From: Steromphala cineraria
Taxonomy: Eukaryota; Mollusca; Gastropoda; Trochida; Trochidae
Direction of reading: 5' to 3'
NCBI GenBank assembly: GCA_916613615.1
Contig: OU744735.1
Coordinates: forward strand, 51,538,082 to 51,602,081
Length of the DNA stretch: 64,000 nucleotides
The stretch's first letter is position 1. Each line of letters starts with the position of its first letter. Under the pieces are notes generated by a model. It searched no databases and was not told where the DNA came from. It saw only the letters and a program-made list of their open reading frames with translations. This document shows, one piece after another, positions 50,029 through 62,550 of this stretch. The translations under genes and the position numbers were made by a program.

Positions 50029-50990
50029 AATCCTGAAAGCATCCTAAACCTAAAGCACCCTGGTTGTATACTGGTGAAGGGATGATGGCTATGAATACTG
50101 AGATACTAAGATGTGGATCTAAATGCTTTATATGTGGTAAGTAAGTGTAATGAATCTATTTTTGTTGTTCAAATTTGTTTTGTCAATCAAATAAATCTCA
50201 ATACTTGTCATTTTCTACTTTTAAATATACCAAAATGATTTGAAACTCTTTTGGCATGGACCATTTATTTTTAAATTTTAAACGGATAAGCTTATTTACT
50301 ATTGATAGGGTCATTTTAAAATTTAGACTTTTAAGATAACTGCCTATGCTAGGTACAAGTTGCAACTCCAATTACCATTTCATGATATTTATGAAGGTGT
50401 GGTATTGGATGTTCATCTTCCTTATTTATTGGTTGTGACGTCATGAAGTAGCATCTCCATCTAGCATGTTGATATTTGTGCAAAATCTACATGGAAAATC
50501 ACCAACAGTAAATACAGAAGTTGAAAATATAGCATTTACTTCATTGCAATAATCAGCCAAATTTAAGCATGTTATCACAAGAATTGAATGTTATATTCAC
50601 TCCTACCTTAGTCAAAATTCAAAACAAAGACTAGCAGCTTTTAGCTGAGCATTTTCAGTTAAAAGATACCAGGGATTTTTTATCACTCCAAAAGCTCTGT
50701 GAAGTTTAATTAATGTCAATATATCACCTTTTTGCTTTGACAGCTTAAAACTGATGTAACTTGATTCTTATTGCATGGAAAACATGAAAATAAGCCATGG
50801 TGAGTGCAAATTTGGTCAATTCAAAATTTCAATTGACAAAATTAAAGAAAAGCTCATAAATTGCAAGCTTGGATAATAATGAAGTGCTTGAGCCGGCATG
50901 GTTTAAGACACAGATATGAGAACATAGAACAAATACTTAAATGCACCACAATTCTAGCAACTTCTGTTAAATTTGATTCCCGTTTGAATT
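50029..50990. other. Intergenic, no gene seen
   Basis: A+T-rich with short ORFs only and no recognisable exon or repeat structure. Confidence 0.45.
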
Positions 50991-51489
50991 TTAGAGGTGT
51001 GACGATATAGATTTTTCACAATATTTCATAGCGATACAATTTGATACGATACACATCACCATTTGTTATCTTATGGTTTTTGACAAATGAAAATTTGACA
51101 TAAATCCAGATTTTTAGGCAAAATAAGCCATTTAAAGTCAACGATACAGAATTATCACGATTCTGGTTTTGGTAGGGCTGGGGCAGCGCTAACCTACGCC
51201 ATGGAATTTGGGAAAATATTACAGAGACATAACTGCGGATCAAATAAATGATTTGCAAAGGTACAAGAGAGAATTACAAGTCAAACAACCCTCAAAACGT
51301 CACATTAAAATTTGGAAATTTTTCTAGAGTCATTCCTGTGTTTTGATGGTGCTCCCCCCCTCCCCCATTTAAATCTGGTTTTGGTAGTAATAATGTAACA
51401 TCAATTGCTCGTGAGATGTACTGTAAGACAAATGTCATCATCGAAGTATCACGATTTACGAAAACCAAGATACATCATCACACCTCTAA
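50991..51489. mobile_element. About 500 bp MITE with TTAGAGGTGTGA termini (hAT-like)
   Basis: Left end TTAGAGGTGTGACGATATAG and right end ATACATCATCACACCTCTAA are inverted copies. Subterminal ATACGATACAC-type motifs are present. The TAGAGGTGTG terminus resembles hAT-type MITEs. No clear 8 bp target duplication could be recognised, so the class is tentative. Confidence 0.65.
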
Positions 51490-52701
51490 GATTCACAGAA
51501 CCAAATGGTGATTGGCTACCATTTGTACACTTCTAAATCTCAAGCTCAAATGCAAACGCTAGTCGATCTACAACATCAATGTTATGGTGTAAAAAAGGAC
51601 ATAATGCATAAAACATGTGTGATGCTAAAACAGTTCAAGAACAACATGGTCATGTTGACAACATCAAGTAATTACACAATATCTGACTGCCTGGGGAATA
51701 TAATGTTGGAGGAAAGGTACGTAGCAAAGAACCATCAGGGTCAATACATTTGTTTATCTATTTGAAATGTTCAATATTTATGACCGTTGGGATCTAATAC
51801 GCACCAATATCTCATGTTACAAGTATAGGTCTTTTTTGTTGTTAAGCTTTACCTAAATTATTCATGTTCTAATTGCTTTAAAACTTAGAAAAGTTCTTTT
51901 AATACAGCAGTTTTATGTTATAGAAACAATGTGGTAATCCTGTTTTGAAATCAGTAATTTCTGAATAAGACATGAGAAATTCCTGGGCGATATCAAAAGA
52001 ACTACCCGACATTTTTGAAGAACAAATAGTCTTAATGATCGTCAAAGCCAACATGACTTGCAAACATCATTCATTATATTCATAGAACTTTTTGCACCAG
52101 TGTTAATAAGGTGAACATATATTGTTACCACATGCCTAATAGTACTTCGAATCAAGCATAATATTACTAGGCTTGAATAGCTTAGAAATATTATCTAAAT
52201 TTCAGTTCAAATATTTGTTTTGTAAGGAGATATTGGTATGAAATGTACGCCATTAATTTATTCGTATCTTCTATATTTATGTTATCACCTGATCATGTAT
52301 TTCCAATTGCATGTTCACACTGACTTTAAACATGTTATCAATGACATGAGCAGAGAATTTGTTCTCAATTCAAAAGCTGAAATTAAAGTACTGACAAATT
52401 TCATGATAAAGGCAAAGCCACTATGAAAAAAAGATTTGAAGCCAACTGAAATAAAACTTTCGGTGAGAAACATAAAACCAATATTATCTCTGAGAAACTG
52501 TACACCCAATCAGATCTTTGCGATTAAAGGATCTGTGAAAGAGGTCATTTAAAATATTCCTGGTTGATAAAAATGGTATTATAGAAGCACCCTCTATAGA
52601 CAACATGGCCACGGCCTCATTTTGAGATTGGTAGTGAAGGAGGCGTGTCAAGCATGCATAATGGGAGAGGCAATGCACAGCCGACTGCGGCAGCTTGGAG
52701 G
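51490..52701. other. Downstream of the protein C10 gene, no other gene seen
   Basis: This should contain the 3' UTR of the minus-strand protein C10 gene. A plus-strand TTTATT (an AATAAA on the minus strand) occurs near 52257, but assigning it is a guess. No other coding exon is supported. Confidence 0.4.
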
Positions 52702-54263
52702 TTAACTTGCACCATTTTCCGAGTTTTTGGTGGTTGGTTGTGGCGTCTGAACGGGAGGCATGAGGGTAACTCGGAGCTGTTGGTTTAGCTGGGCCACTTC
52801 CTTGTCCAGTTGTTCATAGTGCTTTACAGCTTGTGTGAACCTCACAATACCTGTGGACATACCAGAAGAAAATACACATATCTGAAACATGAGAAGACCT
52901 ATTATCATAAATAATGGATGTTTATTCTTAAAGTTAATTTATCTACTTCATATGAAAATAGTTCAGAGTATCTACTCAGCTTATCCTGGTAAAATAATAA
53001 TATGTTTTGTGTCATCTGATAAAAAAGTTGTTTGATTTCAATATAAACTTTTCAACAAAATGAGCTCTTCATCAACACTTAATTAACAGTTCAGTTCACA
53101 ACTACGTTACTAGCCTTTCATAAAGCAGAAGGTATATTTTCATTTCTTTTTTTAACAAGACATTTCAGTGGGAGTATAATTTTTACTTCATATCATTGTC
53201 ATAATGGGGATACAACATTTACTATAGAAGTACAACCTCTTGAACTTTGTGATTTTGTTGGGTCTCGAAAGAAATGATGGTACAAACAAATAGGCGATTC
53301 GAATACCAGGCCTGGGACTTTGTTGTATTGAAGATAGTGGGATTCCAATATTGGGAATAGAATTTTGTGAATTTGTCAAACATACCGTCCCCATCACCCC
53401 GAAAGCCATATTTCTCTATAACTGCTACTTCTATCTGTGTAGCCACTGGAAAAAACATCTGCATAGTCTTTAGCATGTCATTTCCTGCGTCATCTCTTGC
53501 TTTACCAAGACGGTCAGCGTTGTCTGGCTGTTTGAAAGCATCCATTAAATCGCTGAGACATGCTGAAAACAAAATTGAATATTTAGCTACAGGGGAATAT
53601 TGGTATAAATGCCAAACAATTGAATGAAATAAAATCAATACAGTAATTTTCCCCTCCAATATGTGAAGTGATGAAATGAAATCTTAGATATGTAATAGAA
53701 ATTAATCATATTGTCTAAAGGATCTTGTGGTATAATACCCATATTTTCTGCATTTTGTGTTTAGGTAAAAAATTAAAGGAATAACACAGAATTTTGAGAT
53801 TACCGTAAACATTCGGGCAAAATTCATAGTGGATAATGAAGAATATACATTATATTGACATTATCTACTATTTATGAATATTATAATATTCTACACAATA
53901 TACAATCAACAATTAAAACAGAAGGCACTGGATTGCGATAAAAAAAAATGCTTTGAGTTCAGAAACTAAAACTGTATGGGTCATTCGTAAGCTCTTGCAA
54001 ATGTCAAAAGAACTGAACACAAGGCAGTTTGTATCAGTTTTCAAAGCCAGTGCCAGCTGAGTAACAAAAATAAAAACAACAGCATTTTTAAATAAACCTA
54101 TTAAGAATTTATTTAACAGTAAATTGCATTGTCAGAATAATTTCAAAACAACAACAAAAGTTAAAAATACATTATCAAATGGTTTCAAGAAAGTATGACC
54201 AAAGGAAATCAAAGCAAAACCTTTGCAGTCCTCGATGGTGAATTGTTGCATGGAGGCCGCCAT
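52702..54263 (-). CDS. C12orf57: Protein C10 (C12orf57 family)
   Basis: Complete. Exons 54263-54221, 53562-53386 and 52850-52702 join in phase to 122 residues (126 in human). Conserved blocks are the DNADRLGKARDDAGNDM region, MQMFFPVATQIEVAVIEKYG, FRGDGDG and FTQAVKHYEQLDKEVAQL. The C-terminus is low in complexity, as in orthologues (VQTPQPTTKN). The molecular function is poorly understood; human variants cause a neurodevelopmental disorder (Temtamy syndrome). It is divergent from EIF3G, with 467 bp between the start codons. The symbol follows the human orthologue. Confidence 0.95.
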
Positions 54264-54730
54264 TAGAGACAGAAAGCAAAGTCAAAATGATTCACAATCT
54301 TCGACGGGAAAAGGTGGTACCGCTATCCAGACTGCCGTTCTTCACGATAAACACTCTATAGTATATTTAAAAATCTATGCATTCATCGAGAAGAAAAACA
54401 TGCTGAGTGATCAATCAAAACAAACATATATTTACAAAGTTTATCGACTCTATCCTAAATTTGACATTTTGGTAATTGCAAAAGTGTAACTGCGAAATGG
54501 GATTGTATTAAATCTTCTTCTTTTGTCCAATTCGAAACCTAAAATGTTTGATCTTTTTACACGTTAATAGATTTTGAAAATGAAATTAATTATTGTAAAA
54601 CCGGGCTTCTTCAAAGATCAAAATCCGTCTTAAACGGAGATGTCTTTTTAATTGACAGATGCCAGTTCGTTTATGTAATAAAGGTTTAGTTTTGTATCAA
54701 CCTACCGCGCACTTCCGGAAATTAGCCACC
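54264..54730. promoter_or_regulatory. Bidirectional promoter region between protein C10 and EIF3G
   Basis: 467 bp lie between divergent start codons. ACTTCCGG, the complement of an ETS/GABP consensus, lies at 54711-54718, 13 bp upstream of the EIF3G ATG. GCCACC immediately precedes that ATG as a good Kozak context. The ETS site is the same type as in the SURF4/TADA1 promoter. Confidence 0.5.
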
Positions 54731-57700
54731 ATGCCTTCCTTAGAAGGAGAGTAAGTTCTCTGAATATTCTTCTTATTTTGTGATAATAATCATCAATGTG
54801 TCTCAAATATATTGCTATTTCTATCATTGATATCATTTATTTTATGTTTTAGCAAACCCATCAGTTGGGCTGAGCAAGTAGAAGCTGGTGATGATGGTAG
54901 GTTTTCCATATGGCACTTTGTATGAAATTGAAATAGGCCAATCCATTTCATTTTGTTCTAAAAATTGTATATTTAGTAACTTTTAATCGTTCTAATGTTA
55001 ATTGTTTTAACATTAAAGGATTTTTTAATTAAAGAACACATTTAAGAATTAAGAAAGATGAAATTGTGCAAAGTTGTTGATACCAACTTTTTCTTCGACA
55101 TGTATTAAAATATTGATAATATATGCATGTCTAATTATCTATCACATATCATCCATATGGACTATTTATTTACCAATGGCATCAATTTAATAAACTTAAA
55201 TTAATGTTTGAAAGCAGACATGTTTATATTCTAAAAGCTCAATATGATTACAATGATGAAATCATCTTGTCACTGTAGGAGGACTACCCCCATCTCATGA
55301 AGACTTTGATGAAAAAAATGGAATCAAGAAGATGACAGAGTATAAATTCAATGATGAAGGAAAGATTGTTAAGGTATAATTTTGACTTGAGTTGTTATTT
55401 GTTCTCTTTAAATGATGAGTTGAAGCAAAGACGTAAATATATCCTTAAGTCTTTGGTTGAAGAAAGTGTGAATGATACCATGAATTTGCATGAATTTTGT
55501 CCATCATCAAATGACGAATGACAGTTTGATTAGAATCATTCAATCTTGTTTTGAAGAATAAATGTTTCAAGATATATCTCTTGGGATATGAACTCTTTTG
55601 ATGCTTCCTCTCCTGATGGCTAGATGACAGCCTGTACAGGATGTGTTACTGGAGTAAGGCAAACTAAACGTTGTCGCAGAGGACCAAAATCATTTCGCTT
55701 TTAAAAGAAAGATACTTGTAGTAGCAATCGTGTCAAAGAATGATTTGGTGTCCTTATTATCTTCATTTATCATGTCATGTGTATCATAGGTGATTGCTAT
55801 TTCTTGCAGGTTGTAAAGACTTACAATGTTGAAACAAGAAAGGTTTCCAAGTCAATTGCAAGAAGAAAGGTTGGTACTTTACTTTACTTTAAGTAAATGT
55901 GAATGTGGCCAGATAAGCTCATGGCATTGACAGGTGGCTGACATGCTTCCATCAGCTAGAACTTATTAAAGATGTTCCTTGCACCGGCAGGAGGTGAATT
56001 TGTACATTTAAGACTTAAATGAATGAATTGCATCATCGTTATTCAAAATGCTTCGTTGCATTTTATGAACCTTTCATTTAAGATGTAAATATCAACCAGA
56101 GGTAAAAATGATGTAAAGACTAATGAACGTTAATGATAGTTAAATTTTCTTTAAATGTTTCCCATTGATCATTTCATACATGTTTGTCACTAGAAGTCAA
56201 TCAATAAGAAACTGCTTCATTTTTATGAAGGGCTATGCTATATGCTGCCTGTACTTGAATATAATTTTGACAAAAATATTGATTTCAATTATTTCTTTAT
56301 TATATTGTTCACATTTTTCTCTCCAGATTTGGAGGAAGTTTGGGTCGGCAGAGAGGGATCCCCCGGGCCCGAACCCTGCCAACACAATTATGTCTGAGGA
56401 GATTATGATGCAGTTTGTACAGAATAAGGAGGTTTGTTCATCATTTTGGGATTTGCAAATGGCTACTGCTCAATGTGATATTTTGACTAATCTATTTATT
56501 CATAACAACAAGGATATTGATATTACTGAAAAAATTACAGGTTCTGATGTTTTTTTAGAAATAAATGAGTTTGTGACGTATAGGGATTTGTTCTTAAACT
56601 AACGAATTGTGCAAGTGTTTCGATGCCACATTTAAATAAGATATGTCATTGGTTTTCTTTACTCTCTTGTTAACAAGGTTTACCATTCCTATTATCTAAA
56701 GTATCATATCTATTATCTAAAGAATCATGAGTGAATCTAAGTCTGTTTGTCAATTACTTTTTAACTTAATAACGATTTTTTCAAAGATAACATTTGTCAA
56801 GTAATATTATTTGTCACGATTGCAAAATTGTTTTTCTGAACAAGATTAATCCTTGTAAGTTCTGTTTCCAGTAGAGTTTGAAATCCAAATCAACATTCAA
56901 CTATAAACTAGTAATACAGCATGATGAAATAAAAAACATCATAATTGCTAAATCATTTCCTCCAGAACCAGGCACAGGAAGAGGAGGATCCACTCAATAA
57001 GTTGAAGACCCAGAAGATCGTGCAGTGTCGTATCTGTAAGGGAGACCATTGGACGACGCGATGTCCATATAAGGACACCCTGGCACCCCTTCAGGAGAAG
57101 CTATCAGAAGATAAACCGCCAGGCGACGCCCCTGCCGCGCCCGCAGCTCCTGGAGCCGCGCCTGCTGTTGCCAAGGTAACCGGGAAGTATGTGCCACCGA
57201 GTCTGAGAGAGGGAGCCAATAAGGGAAGAGGAGAGTCCATGGCTACACAGAGGAAAGGTGATAATAATGTTATTGATATAACCCTACAGGAATAATGTTA
57301 TAAACTATATTAGTATTTCTTTGATTGGAATAATGTTCATGAACATCATAAGGGCATCTTAGAAAATAAAATGTTTATGAACTTTATTTGTGCATCTTAG
57401 GTTGGAATAATATTTATGATCCTTTCAAGTGCATCTTAGATTGGAATAATGTTTTTTAACCTTTCAAGTGCATCTTAGATAATAAAATGTTTTATAAACA
57501 TAAGTGCATCTTAGATTGGAATAATGCTTATGAACCTTTTAAGAGCATCTTAGATATAAAAATTTTTTTATAAACCTTTCAAGTGCATCTTAAATGATCA
57601 AGATATGACATTTTTTAAGCCATGGAAAAGTGCTAGGTAAGAATTTTGGGCTTCATTAGGAAGAAAGTAAAATTGAAACAGTTTGAAATGAGTTCTGAAA

Positions 57701-59203
57701 CAAACCCAAAACAATCTTGTTTGATCAGAACCCAATAAACTCTTTTGTATATTGACAAGAATATGTTCATTTCCTGCCAATGCTAGCCATATCACAAATG
57801 CTACTTTTTGAAGAAATGAATAAAATTTGATGACTTTCATTCCAGACGGAGACGCAACAATCCGTGTCACAAACCTGTCTGAGGACACTCGCGAGTCTGA
57901 CCTACAGGAACTGTTCCGACCGTTCGGACCGATATCCAGAATATACCTGGCCAAGGATAAGAACACTGGACAGTCAAAGGTGGGGAGAAGTGGATTTATT
58001 ACTCGATTGTTGTCGTTCTTGTTGGAAAAAGTGATAGAGTTCTCATGACAGCTTCTTTTATCTTAATGATTTCAGGTCTGCCAAAAATAAAAAATAAAAA
58101 CCCTCCAAAAGCAGCATAAATGCCAGACATATCACAAATCACTATACACATAAAAACATATGAAATAAGAATGTATGTGTCGAGTGTTTAATTTTGCGCT
58201 GTCGCTCGTTTTAAATTGCGGAATGACACTTAAATGTTGCTGTTTCCTTAATTTTCGATGCCTATAGCTATTTTGTGATATGTCGAGCATTTATGTGTAT
58301 GTTTCGCTCCTTGGTAGGCCTTGATTTAGTCATGTTTAAATGATGAGGTTAACATAATATCTCTCTTTCCAAGGATTTTAAGCGACTTCAACTAATATTT
58401 TACCTTTTACTACCAAGGAATCATTTCCCTTTGTTAAGTTGTCATGAAAGCATATGTTGAGTTACTTCCCTTTGGTCAAATGAAAAGAAACTTTCACAAC
58501 CCAATATTCAAGTTGTTTGTGCACAAAATCATTAGCAAAAACAAAGGCATAATTTGAATATCAACTGCAAACTTAACTTAAAGAAAAAGCACAATTGAAA
58601 TTTTGAAGACGATAATTTTTGAATTTCTTTATTGCATTGGATGCATCATATTTGTGAAGATAATGACACTGTTCTTTAGTGATAATTATACTCAATTATA
58701 ATATGATAGAAAAAGACGCAATTTTATGGATTGCAACAACATGACATTTGCCCTTTAATTGAATACACCAAGCTCTGTTTGCCTCTCATGAACTCATAAA
58801 AAGCATTTTTCTGATGCAGGGCTTTGCCTTCATCAACTTTCACCGAAGGGAAGACGCAGCTCGAGCTATCGCTGGCGTCTCAGGCTTTGGTTATGATCAT
58901 CTTATTCTCAACGTTGAATGGGCCAAGTAAGTGATCTTTTAGAATCATGTTTTCACAGTGATGTTTATTATTGTAGTTGGTATCTGGATTATTTTTCCTA
59001 TGAATTGAAAACCATTTTGTTGACAGTATGAACCCTCAGAATTAAGCCTTATATCTTATCATTAGCAAGTGACAAATTCACAGTTGTCAAAATCATTTCA
59101 AGACTTCACTATTGTGCTGTTTTGTAATTTTACTTTTAAACAATGCTGAACGAATGTTTATTTGTATATTTCTTTATTTTTCAGACCATCGGGCACAACT
59201 TAG
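54731..59203 (+). CDS. EIF3G: Eukaryotic translation initiation factor 3 subunit G
   Basis: Complete. Nine exons join in phase: 54731-54750, 54853-54896, 55279-55373, 55810-55869, 56327-56431, 56966-57257, 57846-57979, 58820-58926 and 59185-59203, giving 291 residues. It is the RNA-binding subunit of eIF3, acting in scanning and reinitiation. Seen in order: N-terminal SWAEQVE, basic SKSIARRK, a CCHC-type zinc knuckle [17 protein letters not shown], an Ala/Pro-rich linker, [11 protein letters not shown], and an RRM with [38 protein letters not shown] (RNP1) and [16 protein letters not shown]. The first exon is only 20 coding bases and the last only 19. Reading through the exon 6 donor gives a stop 14 codons on, before the RRM; this looks like an ordinary intron. 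Confidence 0.98.
57330..57596. repeat. Degenerate minisatellite in EIF3G intron 6
   Basis: Five to six imperfect units share AAGTGCATCTTAGATTGGAA, TAATGTTTATGAACCTTTC and variants, with spacing of roughly 50-60 bp. No coding potential; intronic. Confidence 0.75.
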
Positions 59204-59285
59204 GAAAGAAAATACAATATCCACTCCAATCAAATTCTTTACTGGTTAAATGGAGATGTCAAAGTTACCTTTTGAATCAAGAGAA

Positions 59286-59291
59286 AATAAA
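59286..59291 (+). promoter_or_regulatory. EIF3G polyadenylation signal AATAAA
   Basis: Canonical AATAAA 83 bases after the stop codon, followed by CACTCTTTAAG and TGATGTCTTGT. It predicts a very short 3' UTR. Confidence 0.75.
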
Positions 59292-59764
59292 CACTCTTTA
59301 AGTAGTCAATGATGTCTTGTATTCTTTAAAGCAAGTTGCCAATATATTTGCATTTCATGTTATACTCATGAAAGGCTAGCAATCAAGCTGTAGCTTTGAA
59401 CATCGCCAATTGCTGAAATATTGTCCATGTGGCGTAAAAAAGATAACTCACTCATTCACTCTAGCTTTGTTTTTTTGAGAAACTTGAGATACGAATAATT
59501 GTATTCACATGGATTGAGAATTCTCTCCCTATATAACAATATACTCCAAATGTACCACAATTACTGATCTAATAAAGGATGTGGGGCATTATCAATATAT
59601 TGCTCGTTAAATACCAAACCATTCACTCATTTCATAAAAATGTTTTTAAACGGGACGTCGTTCAGTATTTTATTTATTACTGGCTTAAATACTTTGCCAA
59701 AAACGCAAAAGCAATTTGCTGACATGACCATCGCGGCCGGCCCGCTGACATTGTCACATCAGAC

Positions 59765-60127
59765 TTAAAGGGGCAGTAGCACGTTTTTAGGGGGAATATA
59801 AGGTGATGTCAGGAAAATGAAAATTAATGGTTCCAATTGAAAGACAATGTATTTAAACTAAATGGAGCAGTAATAATTCAAATATTTAACGTAAAGTTTA
59901 GCCATGCGATTCCTTTTTCTTACAGAAAATGAATTAAAGGTGTTCACAAAAAATGGCCGTCTATGGATTTTATGTGAATCTTCATACTTTGTCCTCCGAC
60001 TATAGATGATTGATTTGTGTAATGAGATTTTGACACTGTCAAAATAATACATTTAACATTAACTTACAATTATCAGTGACAATTTTAAAATATAAAATTA
60101 TCAAAAAACGTGCTACTGCCCCTTTAA
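59765..60127 (-). mobile_element. 363 bp MITE with AAAGGGGCAGTAGCACG termini, copy 2 (inverted)
   Basis: Same termini and interior as 49666-50028 but reversed. Its left end reads TTAAAGGGGCAGTAGCACGT then TTTAGGGGGAATATAAGG, which is the right end of the other copy. Length is the same (363 bp) and similarity is high over the full length. Confidence 0.85.
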
Positions 60128-60509
60128 CGATTATGACGTCAGTATTACGACATGTAATTAGGTTAGCATAATAACATGTTGATTTATTAAACAACGGGTG
60201 AGTAATAAAGATCAATATATTGCAAAACAGAAACAACCTGCTACATATTGGTACACAGTTGATAGTAGTGATATTGGTATAACACAATAGTGACAATTGA
60301 AACATTGTCTATAACCAGCATCTTTAAACTTTTTTGCTTTGTATTATATGATACAGAAGCAGTGAAATAAACCACTGATTGGAACACGTTTGAAAATATC
60401 TGATGTAAGGGGGAAAAAATTGACAATTTCTTCCGAAACACTGTAGTAAATACAACGGAAAGGAAGAAGATTTTAAAGAATGATGTAAACAAAGTGTTAA
60501 CATATATAC

Positions 60510-62550
60510 CTTTAAGGTCGTTGGAAAGTCTGATGATCAATGATAAGTGTTTATGATTATGATGATGAAGAGATCATGTTCAATCTTACATTTGAAAATT
60601 ACCAACATATAGCAATACATACACATATTCAATCGCCTGTATTGAAATATATTGCAAGAAAGAAATGAGAACGTATACCCTTTCTTGGTTCTAGTTGGAC
60701 CTCTTTGAAAGCAAAGAGAATCTCGATTTGTGACAGTGACAGCTACCAGTTTATGATCTATCAGCCTGATTATCTAAAAGTGCTGAAGGGCTCTTCTGGG
60801 AACAGGGCAGGGTAGAAGTGTAGCAATACAGTGATACAGTATCGTATCGCGATACATGGTCCATAATAATTTGTATTGTTTCGAAGGATGCCTATCACGA
60901 TAAATTACATACCAATAGCTGTTTTAAAGGGAATCAACAACCTAGCTTGTGAAACTATATTGACCATCGTTAATGAGCGTCCAGACGAATAAGGGGGGTC
61001 ACGTGACACAAACTTGGTACTGGTTGTCAGCTGTAACCAAACGATTTTGTCCCTACCGAGCATTTACGACTCTTTAAGGGCATCTTTAAGTTAAATATTC
61101 GGGTTGCAGACCCCCTTTAATGAATTCTCAAGGTAGATGCTCAAAACTAAGATAGAAATGTTAGAGATACTTATGTTGAACACAAGAACCTTATACTTAG
61201 AAGTTGGATCATATCACAATTACATTATAGAAGGTAAACTTAAATTCTTGCACAGAATAATTTGATCCCAATTAATTGTTAATAGATCAAAGATAAAAAA
61301 AGATCCTCATGTAAGGAGGTAATGCGATCATATACGTACCTATCTGGGATAGGAAAAAGGCAGACCAGTTAGTGTGATTACATTTTCAGTTGTTAGTTGC
61401 TTTGGGGATTTTACAAACGCTTCCAGCAGGGCTTGTGTAGCATCTGGGTCCTTAACCTTTATGGATTCCTAAATGGTTTTGAAAGGGAATTTTAAAGCTA
61501 AAAGATGAAAAATTTAAATTTCGATTTCCACTGCTAAAAGCATTATGTTAGCTCATCTGTCCTGAAAGCCCCGATGGGCTTATCGCATGGCATGATGTCA
61601 GACGTCCGTGCATTTTCATCTTCTTCTCCAGAAGCAAAATGCCTACAAAGTTGAAACCATGTGTACAGAGTCCACGACTAATGAGGATTATTAATTGTGA
61701 ATTGGGTGGCCCTGTGGTCCCATATAAGGGCCACAGGAGCCAGGCCCTTACAGGGTATTTCCAATTTCTTCTCCAGAAGCATAAGGCCTAGAAAGCTGAC
61801 ACTTTGCTGAAACTAGACTCCTTGACTAGTGAGGGTTATAATGTATAGCTTTGATAGCCCCGTGGCCCCTGATAAGGGCCGCATCCTTAAAACCCATTTT
61901 CATCTTTATCATCAGGCCTAGAAAGTTTAAAGATTGTGTGTAGACTCCTTAAGTAGAAAAGGAGGATTCTAAATTGTACATTTGGTGACCCTGTGGCCCC
62001 TACTAAGGTGGAAACCACATTTGCCTTAAAGCAAACTGGATATGAATCCTGATGATCTACAAAGCAAATGGCTCTATTTTTAAGAAAATAGTAAAGTGAG
62101 AACACATAATGATAATAAAAGGACTATTTAAGCGCCTTTCTTCATTCTCGCAACATACATTTTGCATCTTTTTAAAGTAAAAAAAAATTAATCTATTATT
62201 ATTAAAAAGATAATTTCAACAACAGTCAGTACTTCACATAAACATTCTCTTCAAATGATGCTCTTACAAAAGTCCACAAATGGACTCAATTACCTCTATA
62301 TAGAGAATGAAAAACGAGCAACTTGCAAAACCCTGCGTCTTTGAGTGTAATTTTGACTCAATTTTGCAGAAAACAATGGTAAAGATTCAATTTTTACAGA
62401 AAACTTAAACAAAGAAGACACATTGTTTCAACTGAAACAATGCATATTGTATTCCTCTCCCCGTGCAGCACACCAGGTAACGCAACACGTCTGTTGACAG
62501 GGCTTATACACACTTACCTTCCACTTTCTACTCAAAGTTTTTTTATCCAT
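60510..62550 (-). CDS. Unrecognised gene, four short exons, 3' end not found
   Basis: Putative coding exons 62550-62518, 61468-61366, 60702-60679 and 60529-60510 have GT-AG limits and join in phase to 60 residues. Exon 1 starts MDKKTLSRKWK. Exon 2, the strongest, reads DPDATQALLEAFVKSPKQLT and TENVITLT. Exons 3 and 4 add EVQLEPRK and DFPTTLK. The protein is charged and alpha-helical in character, without a signal peptide or a motif I recognise. Exons 3 and 4 are only 24 and 20 bp and could be wrong. Continuation below 60510 was not found. Exon 2 alone is fairly convincing because of its composition and acceptor. Confidence 0.4.
61550..62060 (+). repeat. Interspersed repeat with internal 130-145 bp units
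   Basis: Head AGCTCATCTGTCCTGAAAGC then CCCGATGGGCTTATCGCATG, as at 47518-47830. Three to four internal units follow, each with CTTCTCCAGAAGCA, AGGCCTAGAAAG, a TGTGTACAGACTCCTT-like block and GGCCCTGTGGCCC-like blocks. No ORF. Confidence 0.65.

Noticed and set aside
56165..56602. 145-codon ORF extending past EIF3G exon 5 on both sides
   Set aside because: Only 56327-56431 matches EIF3G; the flanks are intron sequence read through the splice sites.
60241..60540. 99-codon minus-strand ORF as the last exon of the unknown gene
   Set aside because: Beyond the proposed exon at 60510-60529 the sequence is T-rich and hydrophobic without coding character; splicing out at the GTATAT donor seems more likely.
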